A stretch of DNA of 64,000 nucleotides, taken from positions 124,001 through 188,000 of the forward strand of contig NZ_JAFCJZ010000003.1 in NCBI RefSeq assembly GCF_018130765.1. Direction: 5' to 3'. This document shows positions 8,955 to 17,338 of this stretch, one piece after another. The position numbers and the translations under genes are program-made. The DNA comes from Bradyrhizobium iriomotense. GTDB taxonomy: Bacteria; Pseudomonadota; Alphaproteobacteria; Rhizobiales; Xanthobacteraceae. Under the pieces are notes generated by a model. The model was not told the origin of the DNA and searched no databases. It saw only the letters and a program-made list of their open reading frames with translations. Numbering within the stretch: the first letter of the stretch is position 1; the number at the start of each line of letters is the position of its first letter.

Positions 8955-9715
8955 AGCACCACGTAGGATACGCGCGCCGTCATCGGCATTCGCTCCACTC
9001 TGAGGTTGGTGACGTCGAACACCTCGCGCAACGCTATCGTCTCGCCGGGGAAGATGTCATCTGCGAGTTCGTCGAACACGAGGACGCTGCCCCTGAACAG
9101 ATGCGGCTTGATTGCTTCGAGCGCCGCCTTGGTCGGCTGGTAGATGTCGAAATCGAAGATCGCGAGCGACACCAGCGTTTCCGGCTGGCGCTTCAGATAG
9201 GCCGGGATCGTTTCCGTCGCGTCGCCCTGCACCAGCTCGAATTTCTTCAGATGCGAGATCGGGTTCAGCGCTTCCTGCAGCGCAAGTACCTCGCCGAGAT
9301 ACTGCTGATAATTGTCGCTGACCGAGAATGACCCGTCGGTGGTCTTGCAGAGCTTGCCGTCCTTGTCGCTCATGCCCTTGAAGCCGGCGAACGTATCGAA
9401 GCCGATGATCTTGCGGTGCCGGTTGAACGGCTCGAAAATTCCGCGCAGCGCCGACAGCAGCGAAAGGGTCTGGCCCCAGCGAACGCCGAACTCCATCACC
9501 ACACCATGGGTGTTGATGATCTTGCGGTAGATTTCATAGAAGAACAGAATCCGCGAAAGCGATTTCGAGGATAGAAACAGACCGAGATTGGCGAGGAGCT
9601 CGTCCTCCGGCAACGGCGCCTGCTTGAGCATCTCAACGAATTTGAGCTGCAGGTCCTTCTCGCTTTGGCTCGAAAGCACGATCGCATCGTGCTTCTGTGT
9701 CTTGATGTCCGCCAT
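8951..9715 (-). CDS. TylF/CmcI-type class I methyltransferase-fold protein
   Basis: 254 aa. VVMEFGVRWGQTLSLLSAL forms the SAM-binding loop, IIGFDTFAGFKGMSD the strand-2 acidic end, and LVQGDATETIPAYL plus AIFDFDIYQPTKAALEAI the later motifs with the metal-binding Asp cluster typical of TylF/CmcI O-methyltransferases. It is the first gene of the minus-strand run and is followed by the transketolase halves. The likely substrate is a sugar hydroxyl. The 167-base gap upstream (9716-9882) contains no gene. Confidence 0.8.
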   Translation of the reverse strand: MADIKTQKHDAIVLSSQSEKDLQLKFVEMLKQAPLPEDELLANLGLFLSSKSLSRILFFYEIYRKIINTHGVVMEFGVRWGQTLSLLSALRGIFEPFNRHRKIIGFDTFAGFKGMSDKDGKLCKTTDGSFSVSDNYQQYLGEVLALQEALNPISHLKKFELVQGDATETIPAYLKRQPETLVSLAIFDFDIYQPTKAALEAIKPHLFRGSVLVFDELADDIFPGETIALREVFDVTNLRVERMPMTARVSYVVL

Positions 9716-9882
9716 TATGCTTGCCTGGGGTGTCGCGGATGAAAGGTCAGCCGGATCTCGCAGCTGGTTTTATCTACACTGCGGATCAGGGGCGCGTCTA
9801 GTGAGTGCCGCAGACCGCGGACACCTACGGGAAGTTGCCTGAAATGCATGCGGGATCTCACGTCACGACATGTCTTCGAGCA

Positions 9883-10734
9883 TTAAGGTCCCTGCAGCCG
9901 GCCGGTGCCGACATAGGCTGGACCGAGCCAGTCGATATACCTGTTCAGCGTCTGCCAGGACGGGCGGGCAAAGGCGGGATGCAGCGCGCCGGCTTTGCGG
10001 CTGTCGACCGGCCCGATGTCGTACGGATATTCGCCGTAGCGCACCGAGAGGCCAAGTTGATCGACGATGCTGGACAGGTGGACCAGGCCCTCCGATCCCA
10101 GGTTGAACGCACCGGTATGGCCGCAATCCATAGCCTGGACCATGAACTCGATGATGTCGTCGTGCATCACGAAATTGTAGCGCGCGGTTGGCGCCAGGAA
10201 CAGCTGGCAATCCCTTTGGGTCAGTGCCCGGTGAACCGTGCTGGGGCGAATCGAAGGGCCGAGCAGGGTCGTCGTGCGCAGGATCAGGGGCGCGGTTGCG
10301 TGTTCCCGCACATAAAGATCGGAAAACAGTTTTGTAAAAGCATAGGGGCCGGCGAGCGGAAGCAGGTCGATGTCTTCGTCCTCGCGGATGGCGCGGCCGG
10401 TCGGCGGATAGACCGCCAGTGTCGACACGAAAATGAACTTGCGATGCGGAATGTCGACCAGTTGCTGCGTCAGCAGGAAGTTGTCGGCCATGTAGCCGTA
10501 GGCCGTCTTCATCGAGACGTCCTTTGCGGCGTTGACTGCGCAATGGATGATGGCATCGAACGGCGCTGCAGCGCGGATCAAGGGATCGTCGATCGACATC
10601 CCGCGCACAAAGGCGATTCCGCCGAGCGCGCGATGCGCGGAATGTCCGAGGCCGCTGCGCGCGCCGGTGATCAGCACATTGCGCGCGGGCCGGGTGGTGC
10701 TTGCAGGAAGATTTGCCGCGACGACGTCGGTCAT
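9883..10734 (-). CDS. NAD-dependent epimerase/dehydratase (extended SDR)
   Basis: 283 aa from the ATG at 10734 (MTDVVAANLP). The frame extends 18 codons further upstream, but that stretch looks non-coding. Features are NVLITGARSGLGHSAHRAL (Rossmann loop), IIHCAVNAAKDV, FVSTLAVYPPTGR (catalytic Ser region) and PYAFTKLFSDLYVRE (intact YxxxK). The C-terminal part is short for the family. It is divergent from the 3,5-epimerase-like gene at 11022, with the 10735-11021 gap holding promoters. A role in NDP-sugar synthesis is likely; the specific reaction is not readable. Confidence 0.83.
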   Translation of the reverse strand: MTDVVAANLPASTTRPARNVLITGARSGLGHSAHRALGGIAFVRGMSIDDPLIRAAAPFDAIIHCAVNAAKDVSMKTAYGYMADNFLLTQQLVDIPHRKFIFVSTLAVYPPTGRAIREDEDIDLLPLAGPYAFTKLFSDLYVREHATAPLILRTTTLLGPSIRPSTVHRALTQRDCQLFLAPTARYNFVMHDDIIEFMVQAMDCGHTGAFNLGSEGLVHLSSIVDQLGLSVRYGEYPYDIGPVDSRKAGALHPAFARPSWQTLNRYIDWLGPAYVGTGRLQGP

Positions 10735-10976
10735 ATTGTCTTTCACCGGGCACCGGGGGAGGAAACTGGTCCGGATTGTCCGACACAAGCGGCGCGCCGG
10801 AAGCCAAAGCGCGACAGTTGCTCGAGCGGGGATGTGATGAATGGCCGGCCGGAGACTTCAGCCAGGGGCTTTGGTCGATTACCGATGAATGTACGGAGCC
10901 GGCTACCTAGACCGCCGACGGTGATGAGCGCTTCACGAGTTATGATTTCACCTTTGGTTGCAAAGCAACTTCGAGT

Positions 10977-11004
10977 TTGCGCGGTTTCGAAACGTAGCTA
11001 TAAT
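10977..11004 (+). promoter_or_regulatory. Candidate sigma-70 promoter for the 11022 sugar-nucleotide operon
   Basis: A consensus -10 box TATAAT lies at 10999-11004. A TTGCGC at 10977-10982 is 16 bases upstream as a partial -35 (the TTG half matches). The predicted transcription start would fall about 10 bases before the ATG at 11022, giving a very short leader. No strong Shine-Dalgarno precedes 11022 or the alternative ATG at 11034. Confidence 0.45.
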
Positions 11005-11021
11005 CAACGTCACGCGCAATA

Positions 11022-11564
11022 ATGGTGTTTAAGATGACGGCCGATTTGCCGCCGAGGATACGAAAAACCCCGCTGGATGGCGTGCTTGTCGTGGAGCCGC
11101 TCACCGTATTCGAGGACTTTCGTGGTCAATATGTCGAGCTCTACAACGAGCCGGCGTACAAGGCCGGCGGCATTTCCTATGATTTCATCCAGGACGATAT
11201 TTCGGTTTCGCGGCAGCATGTCCTGAGGGGCATTCACGGCGACCGGAAGACGGCGAAATTGGTTTCGTGTCTTCACGGCGCATTCTATCTGGTGGTGGTC
11301 AACAACATTCCTGACTCGCCGCAGTACCGGCAGTGGACCGCATTTACGCTCTCGGACCGGGACCGCGAGCAGGTGCTGGTTCCACCGGGGTTTGGCAATG
11401 GCCACGTCGTGTTGACTGAATCGGCGATGTTCCACTACAAACAGACCACAACCTATGATCGTTCCTCGCAATTCACGTTGCTGTGGAACGATCCCGAGCT
11501 GAAAATCTGGTGGCCCATCCACAATCCCATTATTTCGCAAAGAGACGGCGGAACGTCCGCATGA
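11022..11564 (+). CDS. dTDP-4-dehydrorhamnose 3,5-epimerase-like cupin (RmlC/FdtA type)
   Basis: 180 aa, the normal size for RmlC-fold sugar epimerases. It shows VLRGIHGDRKTAKLVSCLHG (active-site His in RGIH), FYLVVVNN, VLVPPGFGNGHVVLTES and LLWNDPELKIWWP, the C-terminal signature of the family. An alternative ATG lies at 11034. It is followed four bases later by a GDP-mannose-dehydratase-like gene, so the two probably act in sequence on one NDP-sugar. Whether it epimerises at C3, C5 or both, or isomerises as FdtA does, is unclear. Confidence 0.83.
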   Translation: MVFKMTADLPPRIRKTPLDGVLVVEPLTVFEDFRGQYVELYNEPAYKAGGISYDFIQDDISVSRQHVLRGIHGDRKTAKLVSCLHGAFYLVVVNNIPDSPQYRQWTAFTLSDRDREQVLVPPGFGNGHVVLTESAMFHYKQTTTYDRSSQFTLLWNDPELKIWWPIHNPIISQRDGGTSA

Positions 11565-11568
11565 AATC

Positions 11569-12543
11569 ATGAAGGTATTGATTACCGGCATTACGGGGAT
11601 GGTGGGGAGCCATCTGGCGGAATATTTCCTGTCGACATTTCCCGAGATCGAAGTCCACGGGCTGGTGAGGTGGCGGAGTCCGCTGCGCAACATCAAGGGC
11701 ATTTTGTCGCAGATCAGACTGCATCAGGGCGATTTGCGCGACCTGAACTCCATGGTGGTGCTGTTGCGCAATGTGAAGCCTGATCGCATCCATCACCTGG
11801 CGGCGCAGTCCTACGTCGACATGAGCTTCGTCGCGCCTGCGGACACCCTGAACAGCAACATCGTCGGCACGTGCAATCTGCTGGATGCGATCCGGATCGT
11901 TGGGATCAATCCGCGCGTCCATATCTGCTCGTCGTCCGAGGTCTATGGGCAGGTCAGGCCCGAGGAAATCCCGATCACGGAAAAGGCGCCGCTTCGTCCT
12001 GCGAGCCCCTATGCGGTCTCCAAGGTCGGCGAGGATCTGATCGCCTTTCAATACGGGCTGTCGTATCAACTCGACCTGGTGCGAACCCGCATGTTCACCC
12101 ACACCGGTCCGCGTCGGGGCGACGTCTTTGCGGAAAGCTCGTTTGCGCGCCAGATTGCGGAGATCGAGGCGAACAAGAAGAGCGGTCCGGTGCTGGTCGG
12201 AAATCTCGACAGCGTGCGTACGCTCGCGGATGTGCGCGATGCGGTGCGGGCCTACAAGCTGTTGCTCGACCATTGTCCGAGCGGAGAGGTCTACAACATC
12301 GGCGGCAACGAAACGATGACGGTGGGGGACATCCTGGAGACCCTGAAATCGTTGGCGCGCGTGCCGATCGAGCACAAGGTCGATCCGAAGCGGTTGCGGC
12401 CGTCGGACGTCACATTGCAGATTCCCGATACCGGAAAATTCCACAAGGCGACGAACTGGACGCCGCAAATTTCGGCGCGGCAAACCCTGAGCGATCTTCT
12501 CGACTACCAGCGCGAGGCGATACGGCTCGAGAGCGTTAGCTGA
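11569..12543 (+). CDS. GDP-mannose 4,6-dehydratase/RMD-like SDR
   Basis: 324 aa. MKVLITGITGMVGSHLAEYF is the nucleotide loop; HLAAQSYVDMSF, ICSSSEVYGQV and SPYAVSKVGEDLI (YxxxK) follow, then RMFTHTGPRRGDVFAESSFARQI, which is characteristic of the GDP-mannose dehydratase/reductase group. The C-terminal part has VYNIGGNETMTVGDIL. The product is probably GDP-4-keto-6-deoxymannose or its reduced derivative. The downstream gap (12544-12753) holds no recognisable gene. Confidence 0.85.
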   Translation: MKVLITGITGMVGSHLAEYFLSTFPEIEVHGLVRWRSPLRNIKGILSQIRLHQGDLRDLNSMVVLLRNVKPDRIHHLAAQSYVDMSFVAPADTLNSNIVGTCNLLDAIRIVGINPRVHICSSSEVYGQVRPEEIPITEKAPLRPASPYAVSKVGEDLIAFQYGLSYQLDLVRTRMFTHTGPRRGDVFAESSFARQIAEIEANKKSGPVLVGNLDSVRTLADVRDAVRAYKLLLDHCPSGEVYNIGGNETMTVGDILETLKSLARVPIEHKVDPKRLRPSDVTLQIPDTGKFHKATNWTPQISARQTLSDLLDYQREAIRLESVS

Positions 12544-12753
12544 GATATCGATGGCCGTATACCGGGCCCCATTGCGAGGGTGTCTTTGGAGGCGGCCGCG
12601 GCGATCCGGAACGGTGTCGTGACGAGCCGGGCGTGGCGATCGACGACGATCGCCAAGGACATCGTTAGCTGCCGCTGTTAGCGGTCGTTTCCCGGCGCCA
12701 GGAGCGCGAAAGCGTGCATGCGGTCCACCAATCGAACAATGTGATTTTGCCAC

Positions 12754-13383
12754 ATGACGGCTGAGTTCGGGACGGTCTTTCGGACCCCCTGGTTTGAAAT
12801 CAGAACTGTTGATCCCGGTCGGGAGCCGAGTGGAACCACGGAACCCTACTACTGTGTGATTCGCCCCAATGGCGTCCTTGCTTTCGTGCTCGATCGCGCG
12901 GGAGCGGTCGTCATGGTCGAGCAATACCGCCCGCCGCTCGGCCGGACGACGCTGGAGATGCCGGCAGGCTCGGTGGACCCGGGGGAGACCCCCGAGGTCG
13001 CCGTCGTTCGAGAGGTTCTGGAGGAGACGGGGCTGGTCTGCGAGAGCTGGCACGCGATAACGCCCTGCCGCTTTGCCCTTCAGCGGGAAGATGCGATCGA
13101 CTATTTCTTCGTGGGCCTGGGGGCCCACGAGGCCGAGGGATACCGGCGGACGGAGCATGGAACCGTGCGGTCCCTGCCACGGTCCGAGTTGCTGGATCTG
13201 GTGAAATCGCACCGTTTCGACCAGACTGCGGCGCTGAGCGGGCTCTATATAGCCGAGAAGTTATTTGGTATTGACTTACTGACCGCTGATCTGGCGTGTA
13301 TCCAATCGGCGCTGGCTACTTCAGCGGGTGGGGACCTGGGAACTGACAATGGTTCGGATCGGGCTCGTCCAAATCAACAATAG
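12754..13383 (+). CDS. NUDIX hydrolase (ADP-ribose/NDP-sugar pyrophosphatase type)
   Basis: 209 aa with an exact NUDIX box: G at the start of GSVDPGE, seven residues, then REVLEETGL. Upstream VVMVEQYRPPLGRTTLEMP is the typical ADP-ribose pyrophosphatase lead-in. Its last 35 bases overlap the start of the radical SAM gene (ATG 13349), so the two are translationally linked. It may clear or regulate nucleotide sugars of this pathway. The C-terminal tail after about residue 175 is not conserved in my reading. Confidence 0.87.
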   Translation: MTAEFGTVFRTPWFEIRTVDPGREPSGTTEPYYCVIRPNGVLAFVLDRAGAVVMVEQYRPPLGRTTLEMPAGSVDPGETPEVAVVREVLEETGLVCESWHAITPCRFALQREDAIDYFFVGLGAHEAEGYRRTEHGTVRSLPRSELLDLVKSHRFDQTAALSGLYIAEKLFGIDLLTADLACIQSALATSAGGDLGTDNGSDRARPNQQ

Positions 13384-15331
13384 CTTTTCCGGCCAGAACT
13401 ACCTGCCGTATTCGATTGCCTGCCTGCAATCCTACGCCGAGCACCGGCTGCCGCCCGGCAAGTTCAGTTTCCTCCCGATGATCTACAAGCGGATTCCGGT
13501 GTCCGAGATCGTGGATCGGCTGGAAGGCGCCGACGTCATCGGCTTCAGCATCTATGTCTGGAACGCCAGGATATCGCTCGAGGCGGCGCGGCGCGTCAAA
13601 CGGCTCCATCCTGACCGGCTGGTGATCTTTGGCGGGCCGCATGTGCCCGACCATGCCGAAAGCTTCCTGCGCGACAATCCGTTCATCGATCTCGTCGTCC
13701 ACAACGAGGGCGAGAAGACTTTCGTCGAGCTGCTGAACCGGCTTCCGGAGCGCGACTGGAGCGGAATCCGCGGCATCAGCTACATCGACGCCGCCGGCAA
13801 TTTCGTGCGCGCCGCACCCGTCGAGCGGATGCGCGACCTGGAAGAGCTGCCGTCGCCGTTCCTGAACGGCATTTTCGACGACCTGATCGCCAGCAACCCG
13901 GAGGAGCAGTGGATCGGTCTCTGGGAGACCAATCGCGGCTGCCCGTTCCAGTGCACGTTCTGCGATTGGGGCTCGGCGACTGCCGGCAAGGTGACCAAGT
14001 TCGAGTTCGATCGCCTGCGCGGCGAGCTTGATTGGTTCGCCGGGCGCGAGGTCAAGTATATCTTCGTCTGCGACGCCAATTTCGGCATTCAGAAGCGCGA
14101 CGTCGAAATTGCGGAGGCGGTGGCGGAGATCCGTGCGCGAACCGGATTTCCCCACGGCTTCTCGGTGCAGAACACCAAGAATGCCACCGAGCGCGCCTAC
14201 CAGACCCAGAAGATCCTGTCGGATGCAAAGCTGAACAAGGGCGTTGCGCTGTCGATGCAGAGTCTTGATGCGACCACGCTCAAGAACATCAAGCGCGACA
14301 ACATCTCGCTGGAAACCTATTTCGAACTGGCGCGGCGATTCACGGCCGACAAGGTCGAGACCTACAGCGATATCATCCTCGGCCTGCCCGGCGAGACCTA
14401 TGACACGTTCCGGAACGGCGTCGACAAGCTGATCCGCCTCGGCCAGCATAACCGCGTGCAGTTCAACAATCTGACCATTCTGCCCAACGCAGAAATGGGC
14501 AACCCGGACTATCTCAAGAAGTTTGGGATGGTGACGGTTCAGTCCGAGATCATCAACATCCACGGCACCCGCGAAGAGATGCCCGACGATGTTCCCGAGG
14601 TTCAGGACCTCGTGATCGCGACCTATTCGTTGCCGCCGGAGGAATGGCGCAAGACGCGTGTGTTTGGCTGGATGGCGGCGTTCCTGCATTTCGACAAGCT
14701 GCTGCAACTGCCGATGATGGTGGCCTGCGAGCTCGGGGGCCTCGCCTATCGCGATATCATCGATGCGTTCCTGACGGCCCCGAAGGAAGAGTATCCCGTC
14801 ATCAGCAGCGTGCGCGAGCTCTTCGACAGAGAGGCGCTGTCGATGCAGCATGGCGGGCCCGAATACGTCTATTCGAAGGAGTGGCTCGGGATCTATTGGC
14901 CGGCCGACGAATACATGTTCATCAAGCTGACCGCGGAAGGGCAGCTGCAGACGTTCTACGCGGAGGCGGAGAGGCTGCTGCCCGGTCTGCTCGCAAAGTC
15001 CATGGTCGATCAATCCTGGCCGCTGCTCGAAGGCGCGGTGAAGGAGGCGATCAAGCTGAACGCCGCCCTGATTTCGCAACCTTTCGTGCTGGACGATCTC
15101 CGGATGTCCACGCGCTACAACATCCTTGAATTCTGCGACAATGTCCGTAAGGGCGCGCCTGCGGCGTTGCGTGAGATGCCGTCGGAGGTGTTGATCGAGC
15201 GCAGCAAGTCCAGCTATTCCGATATTCTCGACTGGTGCCGTGAAGTCGTGTGGTGGGGCAACAAGAAGGGCGCCTATCTCTATATCAACCGCAGCATCAT
15301 GGCCGAGCCGCAGCTCGCCGGCCATTACTGA
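13349..15331 (+). CDS. B12-binding-domain radical SAM enzyme
   Basis: 660 aa from ATG 13349 (MVRIGLVQINNS); the GTG at 13328 is less likely. The N-terminal 130 residues form a cobalamin-binding-like Rossmann domain (LVIFGGPHVPDH, IDLVVHNEGEKTF). I see no DxHxxG motif, so base-off His ligation is doubtful. The radical SAM cluster is NRGCPFQCTFCDWG with Cys198, Cys202 and Cys205. A C-terminal region of about 230 residues is not a domain I recognise. Relatives methylate or rearrange unactivated carbons, and in a glycan locus C- or P-methylation of a sugar is plausible but unproven. Confidence 0.87.
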   Translation: MVRIGLVQINNSFSGQNYLPYSIACLQSYAEHRLPPGKFSFLPMIYKRIPVSEIVDRLEGADVIGFSIYVWNARISLEAARRVKRLHPDRLVIFGGPHVPDHAESFLRDNPFIDLVVHNEGEKTFVELLNRLPERDWSGIRGISYIDAAGNFVRAAPVERMRDLEELPSPFLNGIFDDLIASNPEEQWIGLWETNRGCPFQCTFCDWGSATAGKVTKFEFDRLRGELDWFAGREVKYIFVCDANFGIQKRDVEIAEAVAEIRARTGFPHGFSVQNTKNATERAYQTQKILSDAKLNKGVALSMQSLDATTLKNIKRDNISLETYFELARRFTADKVETYSDIILGLPGETYDTFRNGVDKLIRLGQHNRVQFNNLTILPNAEMGNPDYLKKFGMVTVQSEIINIHGTREEMPDDVPEVQDLVIATYSLPPEEWRKTRVFGWMAAFLHFDKLLQLPMMVACELGGLAYRDIIDAFLTAPKEEYPVISSVRELFDREALSMQHGGPEYVYSKEWLGIYWPADEYMFIKLTAEGQLQTFYAEAERLLPGLLAKSMVDQSWPLLEGAVKEAIKLNAALISQPFVLDDLRMSTRYNILEFCDNVRKGAPAALREMPSEVLIERSKSSYSDILDWCREVVWWGNKKGAYLYINRSIMAEPQLAGHY

Positions 15332-15351
15332 TCCCGTAGCGAGCCAAGCCC

Positions 15352-16320
15352 TTGCACTACCGGCCGCTCGGTTCCACCGGAATTATGGTTTCGGCCATCG
15401 GCTTCGGCGCCTGGGGGATCGGGGGCTGCACGCCGGGCGCTACGTCCTACGGCGAGACTGACGATCAGGAATCGCTTCGCGCCCTGAACGCGGCGTTCGA
15501 TCGCGGAATCACCTTCTACGACACGTCGAATGTCTACGGAAACGGTCACAGCGAAGAACTGATCGGCGCGTGCTTCGAAGGCCGCCGAAGCGACGTCGTC
15601 ATCGCGACCAAGGCCGGCATCACGGCATCCTATCGCGGGTACGACTTCAGCCCGGCGGCGTTGCGGACGTCGCTCGAAGGCAGCCTGCGCCGGCTGCGGA
15701 CGGATTATGTCGACGTGCTCCAGCTCCACAACGGCAGTCTCGACATCGTGACGGGCGACCTCGAGGTCGTGGAGCTGATGCAGCGGTTTGTGACCGAGGG
15801 CAAGGTCAGGTGCTGGGGCATCTCGACGCTCTCGCCGGAAGATGCGCTCGCGCTGATCGATGTCGCCGGCGTCGGGTGCTTTCAGGTCAACTGCAACATA
15901 CTGGACTGGCGCGCGATCGATGCCGGATTGCCCGGTCAGGCGGCGTCGCGAGGCATTGGCATGATCGCCCGTACGCCGCTGGCCTCGGGATTTCTGGCCG
16001 GAGGCGTCGGCAAGGACACCGTATTTCCTGCCAACGACCATCGCAGCAGATGGCCGCGCGATCGGATCGTCACTTGGATGGAGGCCGCCCAAGGGGTTGT
16101 CGACAGCGTCGATCTGGCCGATACGCCCGGGAATCGCGTTGCCTTGGCACTGCGATTTTGCCTTTCGGTGGACGGAGTTGCCACGGTGATTCCAGGCATG
16201 CTAACGCGTAACGAAGTTCTGGCCAGCGTCGCGGCTTGCGAACAGGGGCCGCTTGGGCGAGATGTCATGCTGAGCATCGAAGGCGTCTACCGCCGTTACG
16301 AAGCCCGGTTGCGGGCCTGA
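15352..16320 (+). CDS. Aldo/keto reductase
   Basis: 322 aa, TTG start (HYRPLGSTGIMVSAIGFG follows, the canonical family opening). The catalytic tetrad is visible: Asp and Tyr in YDTSNVYGNGHSEE, Lys in IATKAG, and His in DVLQLHNGS. The (beta/alpha)8 fold looks complete, with a late RFCLSVDGVATVIPGM cofactor-binding loop. Its location after the radical SAM gene suggests NAD(P)H reduction of a keto-sugar intermediate, though AKRs are promiscuous. A hairpin with a weak pyrimidine tail follows its stop. Confidence 0.88.
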   Translation: MHYRPLGSTGIMVSAIGFGAWGIGGCTPGATSYGETDDQESLRALNAAFDRGITFYDTSNVYGNGHSEELIGACFEGRRSDVVIATKAGITASYRGYDFSPAALRTSLEGSLRRLRTDYVDVLQLHNGSLDIVTGDLEVVELMQRFVTEGKVRCWGISTLSPEDALALIDVAGVGCFQVNCNILDWRAIDAGLPGQAASRGIGMIARTPLASGFLAGGVGKDTVFPANDHRSRWPRDRIVTWMEAAQGVVDSVDLADTPGNRVALALRFCLSVDGVATVIPGMLTRNEVLASVAACEQGPLGRDVMLSIEGVYRRYEARLRA

Positions 16321-16333
16321 CGTCTGGCGCAAT

Positions 16334-16358
16334 CTTGCGGGGCATCGCAAGTTCCTTT
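16334..16358 (+). terminator. Weak intrinsic terminator candidate after the aldo/keto reductase
   Basis: CTTGCG (16334-16339) pairs with CGCAAG (16346-16351) across a six-base loop, followed by TTCCTTT. The stem is only six base pairs and the T-tract is broken, so termination may be partial. Confidence 0.3.
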
Positions 16359-16435
16359 GCGCGGACTTCTGGTCCGGCCTGCCTGTCGGGTGCGATATTC
16401 AGAACGCGACGCCTGACGCGGAGTGGTGCACGAAG

Positions 16436-17263
16436 TTGGGAGTGGTCTTGGCCTCAACCGCTGTAAAGCCGATATCAGAACCGCATCCGGTGGCATCAGC
16501 GATCCACGGGAGCTTGAACACGTTGTCCAACGCCCTGAGCTGGGCGTGGCTCGACACGGTCTGCCAATATCGGCGGTCGAGAATCGGCCCATTGTGGGAG
16601 ACCCTCAACGTTCTCGTGATGCTGCTGGGCCTGAGCGTCGTCTCTTCGGCGATCTTTGGCAGCAGCGTCTCCGACATTATCGCCTATGTCGGCGTCGGAA
16701 TCATCGTCTGGTCGGCCATATCAGCACTGGTCATCGAAGGGGGCGGCGTCTTCGTCAGAAATGCCGGATATCTCAGCAATTCGACGCTCGGTCTCGGTCT
16801 CTATGTCGGACGAACCGTTTTCAAGATCATGATCACCTTCGGGCATCACGCGATCATTTATGTGATGGGGGTCGTGTTTGCGCTCGTGCCGCTCAGTTGG
16901 ACCAGCCTGCTTGCGATCCCCGGGATCGTGCTGCTGTTCGTCAACGGCTTCTGGGTCGTGATGGTGCTCGGCTTCATTTGCGCGCGGTACCGGGACGTCG
17001 AACTGATCGTGCGAAACTTGATGCAACTTGCTTTTTTCGTGACGCCGGTATTCTGGAACTACCGGCAAATCGCCAGCAACCGGCAGTTTCTCGTCGAATA
17101 CAACGTGCTGTTCTATTTCATCGAGATCATCCGCGATCCGCTGCTCGGCCAGGTCCCGCCACTCGCGCACTATCTGACGGTTCTCGGGTTTACCGTGGCC
17201 GGTTATGGGCTCGCCTTTTTCGTTTACCGGCGGATGCGCGGTCAACTCGCGTTCTGCGTCTAG
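16436..17263 (+). CDS. wzm: Polysaccharide ABC exporter permease (Wzm/KpsM type)
   Basis: 275 aa with six predicted TM segments. Conserved features are RRSRIGPLWETLNVLVMLLG (the RSRIGPLW block at TM1 of ABC-2 polysaccharide permeases) and FFVTPVFWNY. It uses a TTG start at 16436; no better start is evident. It forms the inner-membrane channel with the ATPase at 17339-18091. Unusually, the two genes are separated by a palindromic repeat (17263-17310). Confidence 0.88.
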   Translation: MGVVLASTAVKPISEPHPVASAIHGSLNTLSNALSWAWLDTVCQYRRSRIGPLWETLNVLVMLLGLSVVSSAIFGSSVSDIIAYVGVGIIVWSAISALVIEGGGVFVRNAGYLSNSTLGLGLYVGRTVFKIMITFGHHAIIYVMGVVFALVPLSWTSLLAIPGIVLLFVNGFWVVMVLGFICARYRDVELIVRNLMQLAFFVTPVFWNYRQIASNRQFLVEYNVLFYFIEIIRDPLLGQVPPLAHYLTVLGFTVAGYGLAFFVYRRMRGQLAFCV

Positions 17264-17310
17264 AGCATGTCCGGAAAAATGAATACCGGCCTTCCGATGA
17301 GATCATGCTC
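17263..17310. repeat. RIME-like palindromic element between exporter permease and ATPase genes
   Basis: GAGCATG (17263-17269) is mirrored by CATGCTC (17304-17310), and the inner parts CCGGAAAA and GGCCTTCCG are imperfectly complementary. This matches the general form of the palindromic intergenic repeats common in Rhizobiales, which start GAGCATG-TCCGGAAAA. It begins at the stop of the permease gene and sits in the middle of an operon, so its transcript would form a stem-loop between wzm and wzt. Confidence 0.75.
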
Positions 17311-17338
17311 AAACGTTGCCCTGGGAAACGGCTGACCC

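Noticed and set aside
11530..13212. 560-codon minus-strand open frame opposite the GDP-mannose-type SDR and NUDIX genes
   Set aside because: Shadow of two well-supported plus-strand genes.
13316..15325. 669-codon minus-strand open frame opposite the radical SAM gene
   Set aside because: Exact shadow of a conserved gene; composition Arg/Ala/Leu rich without domain.
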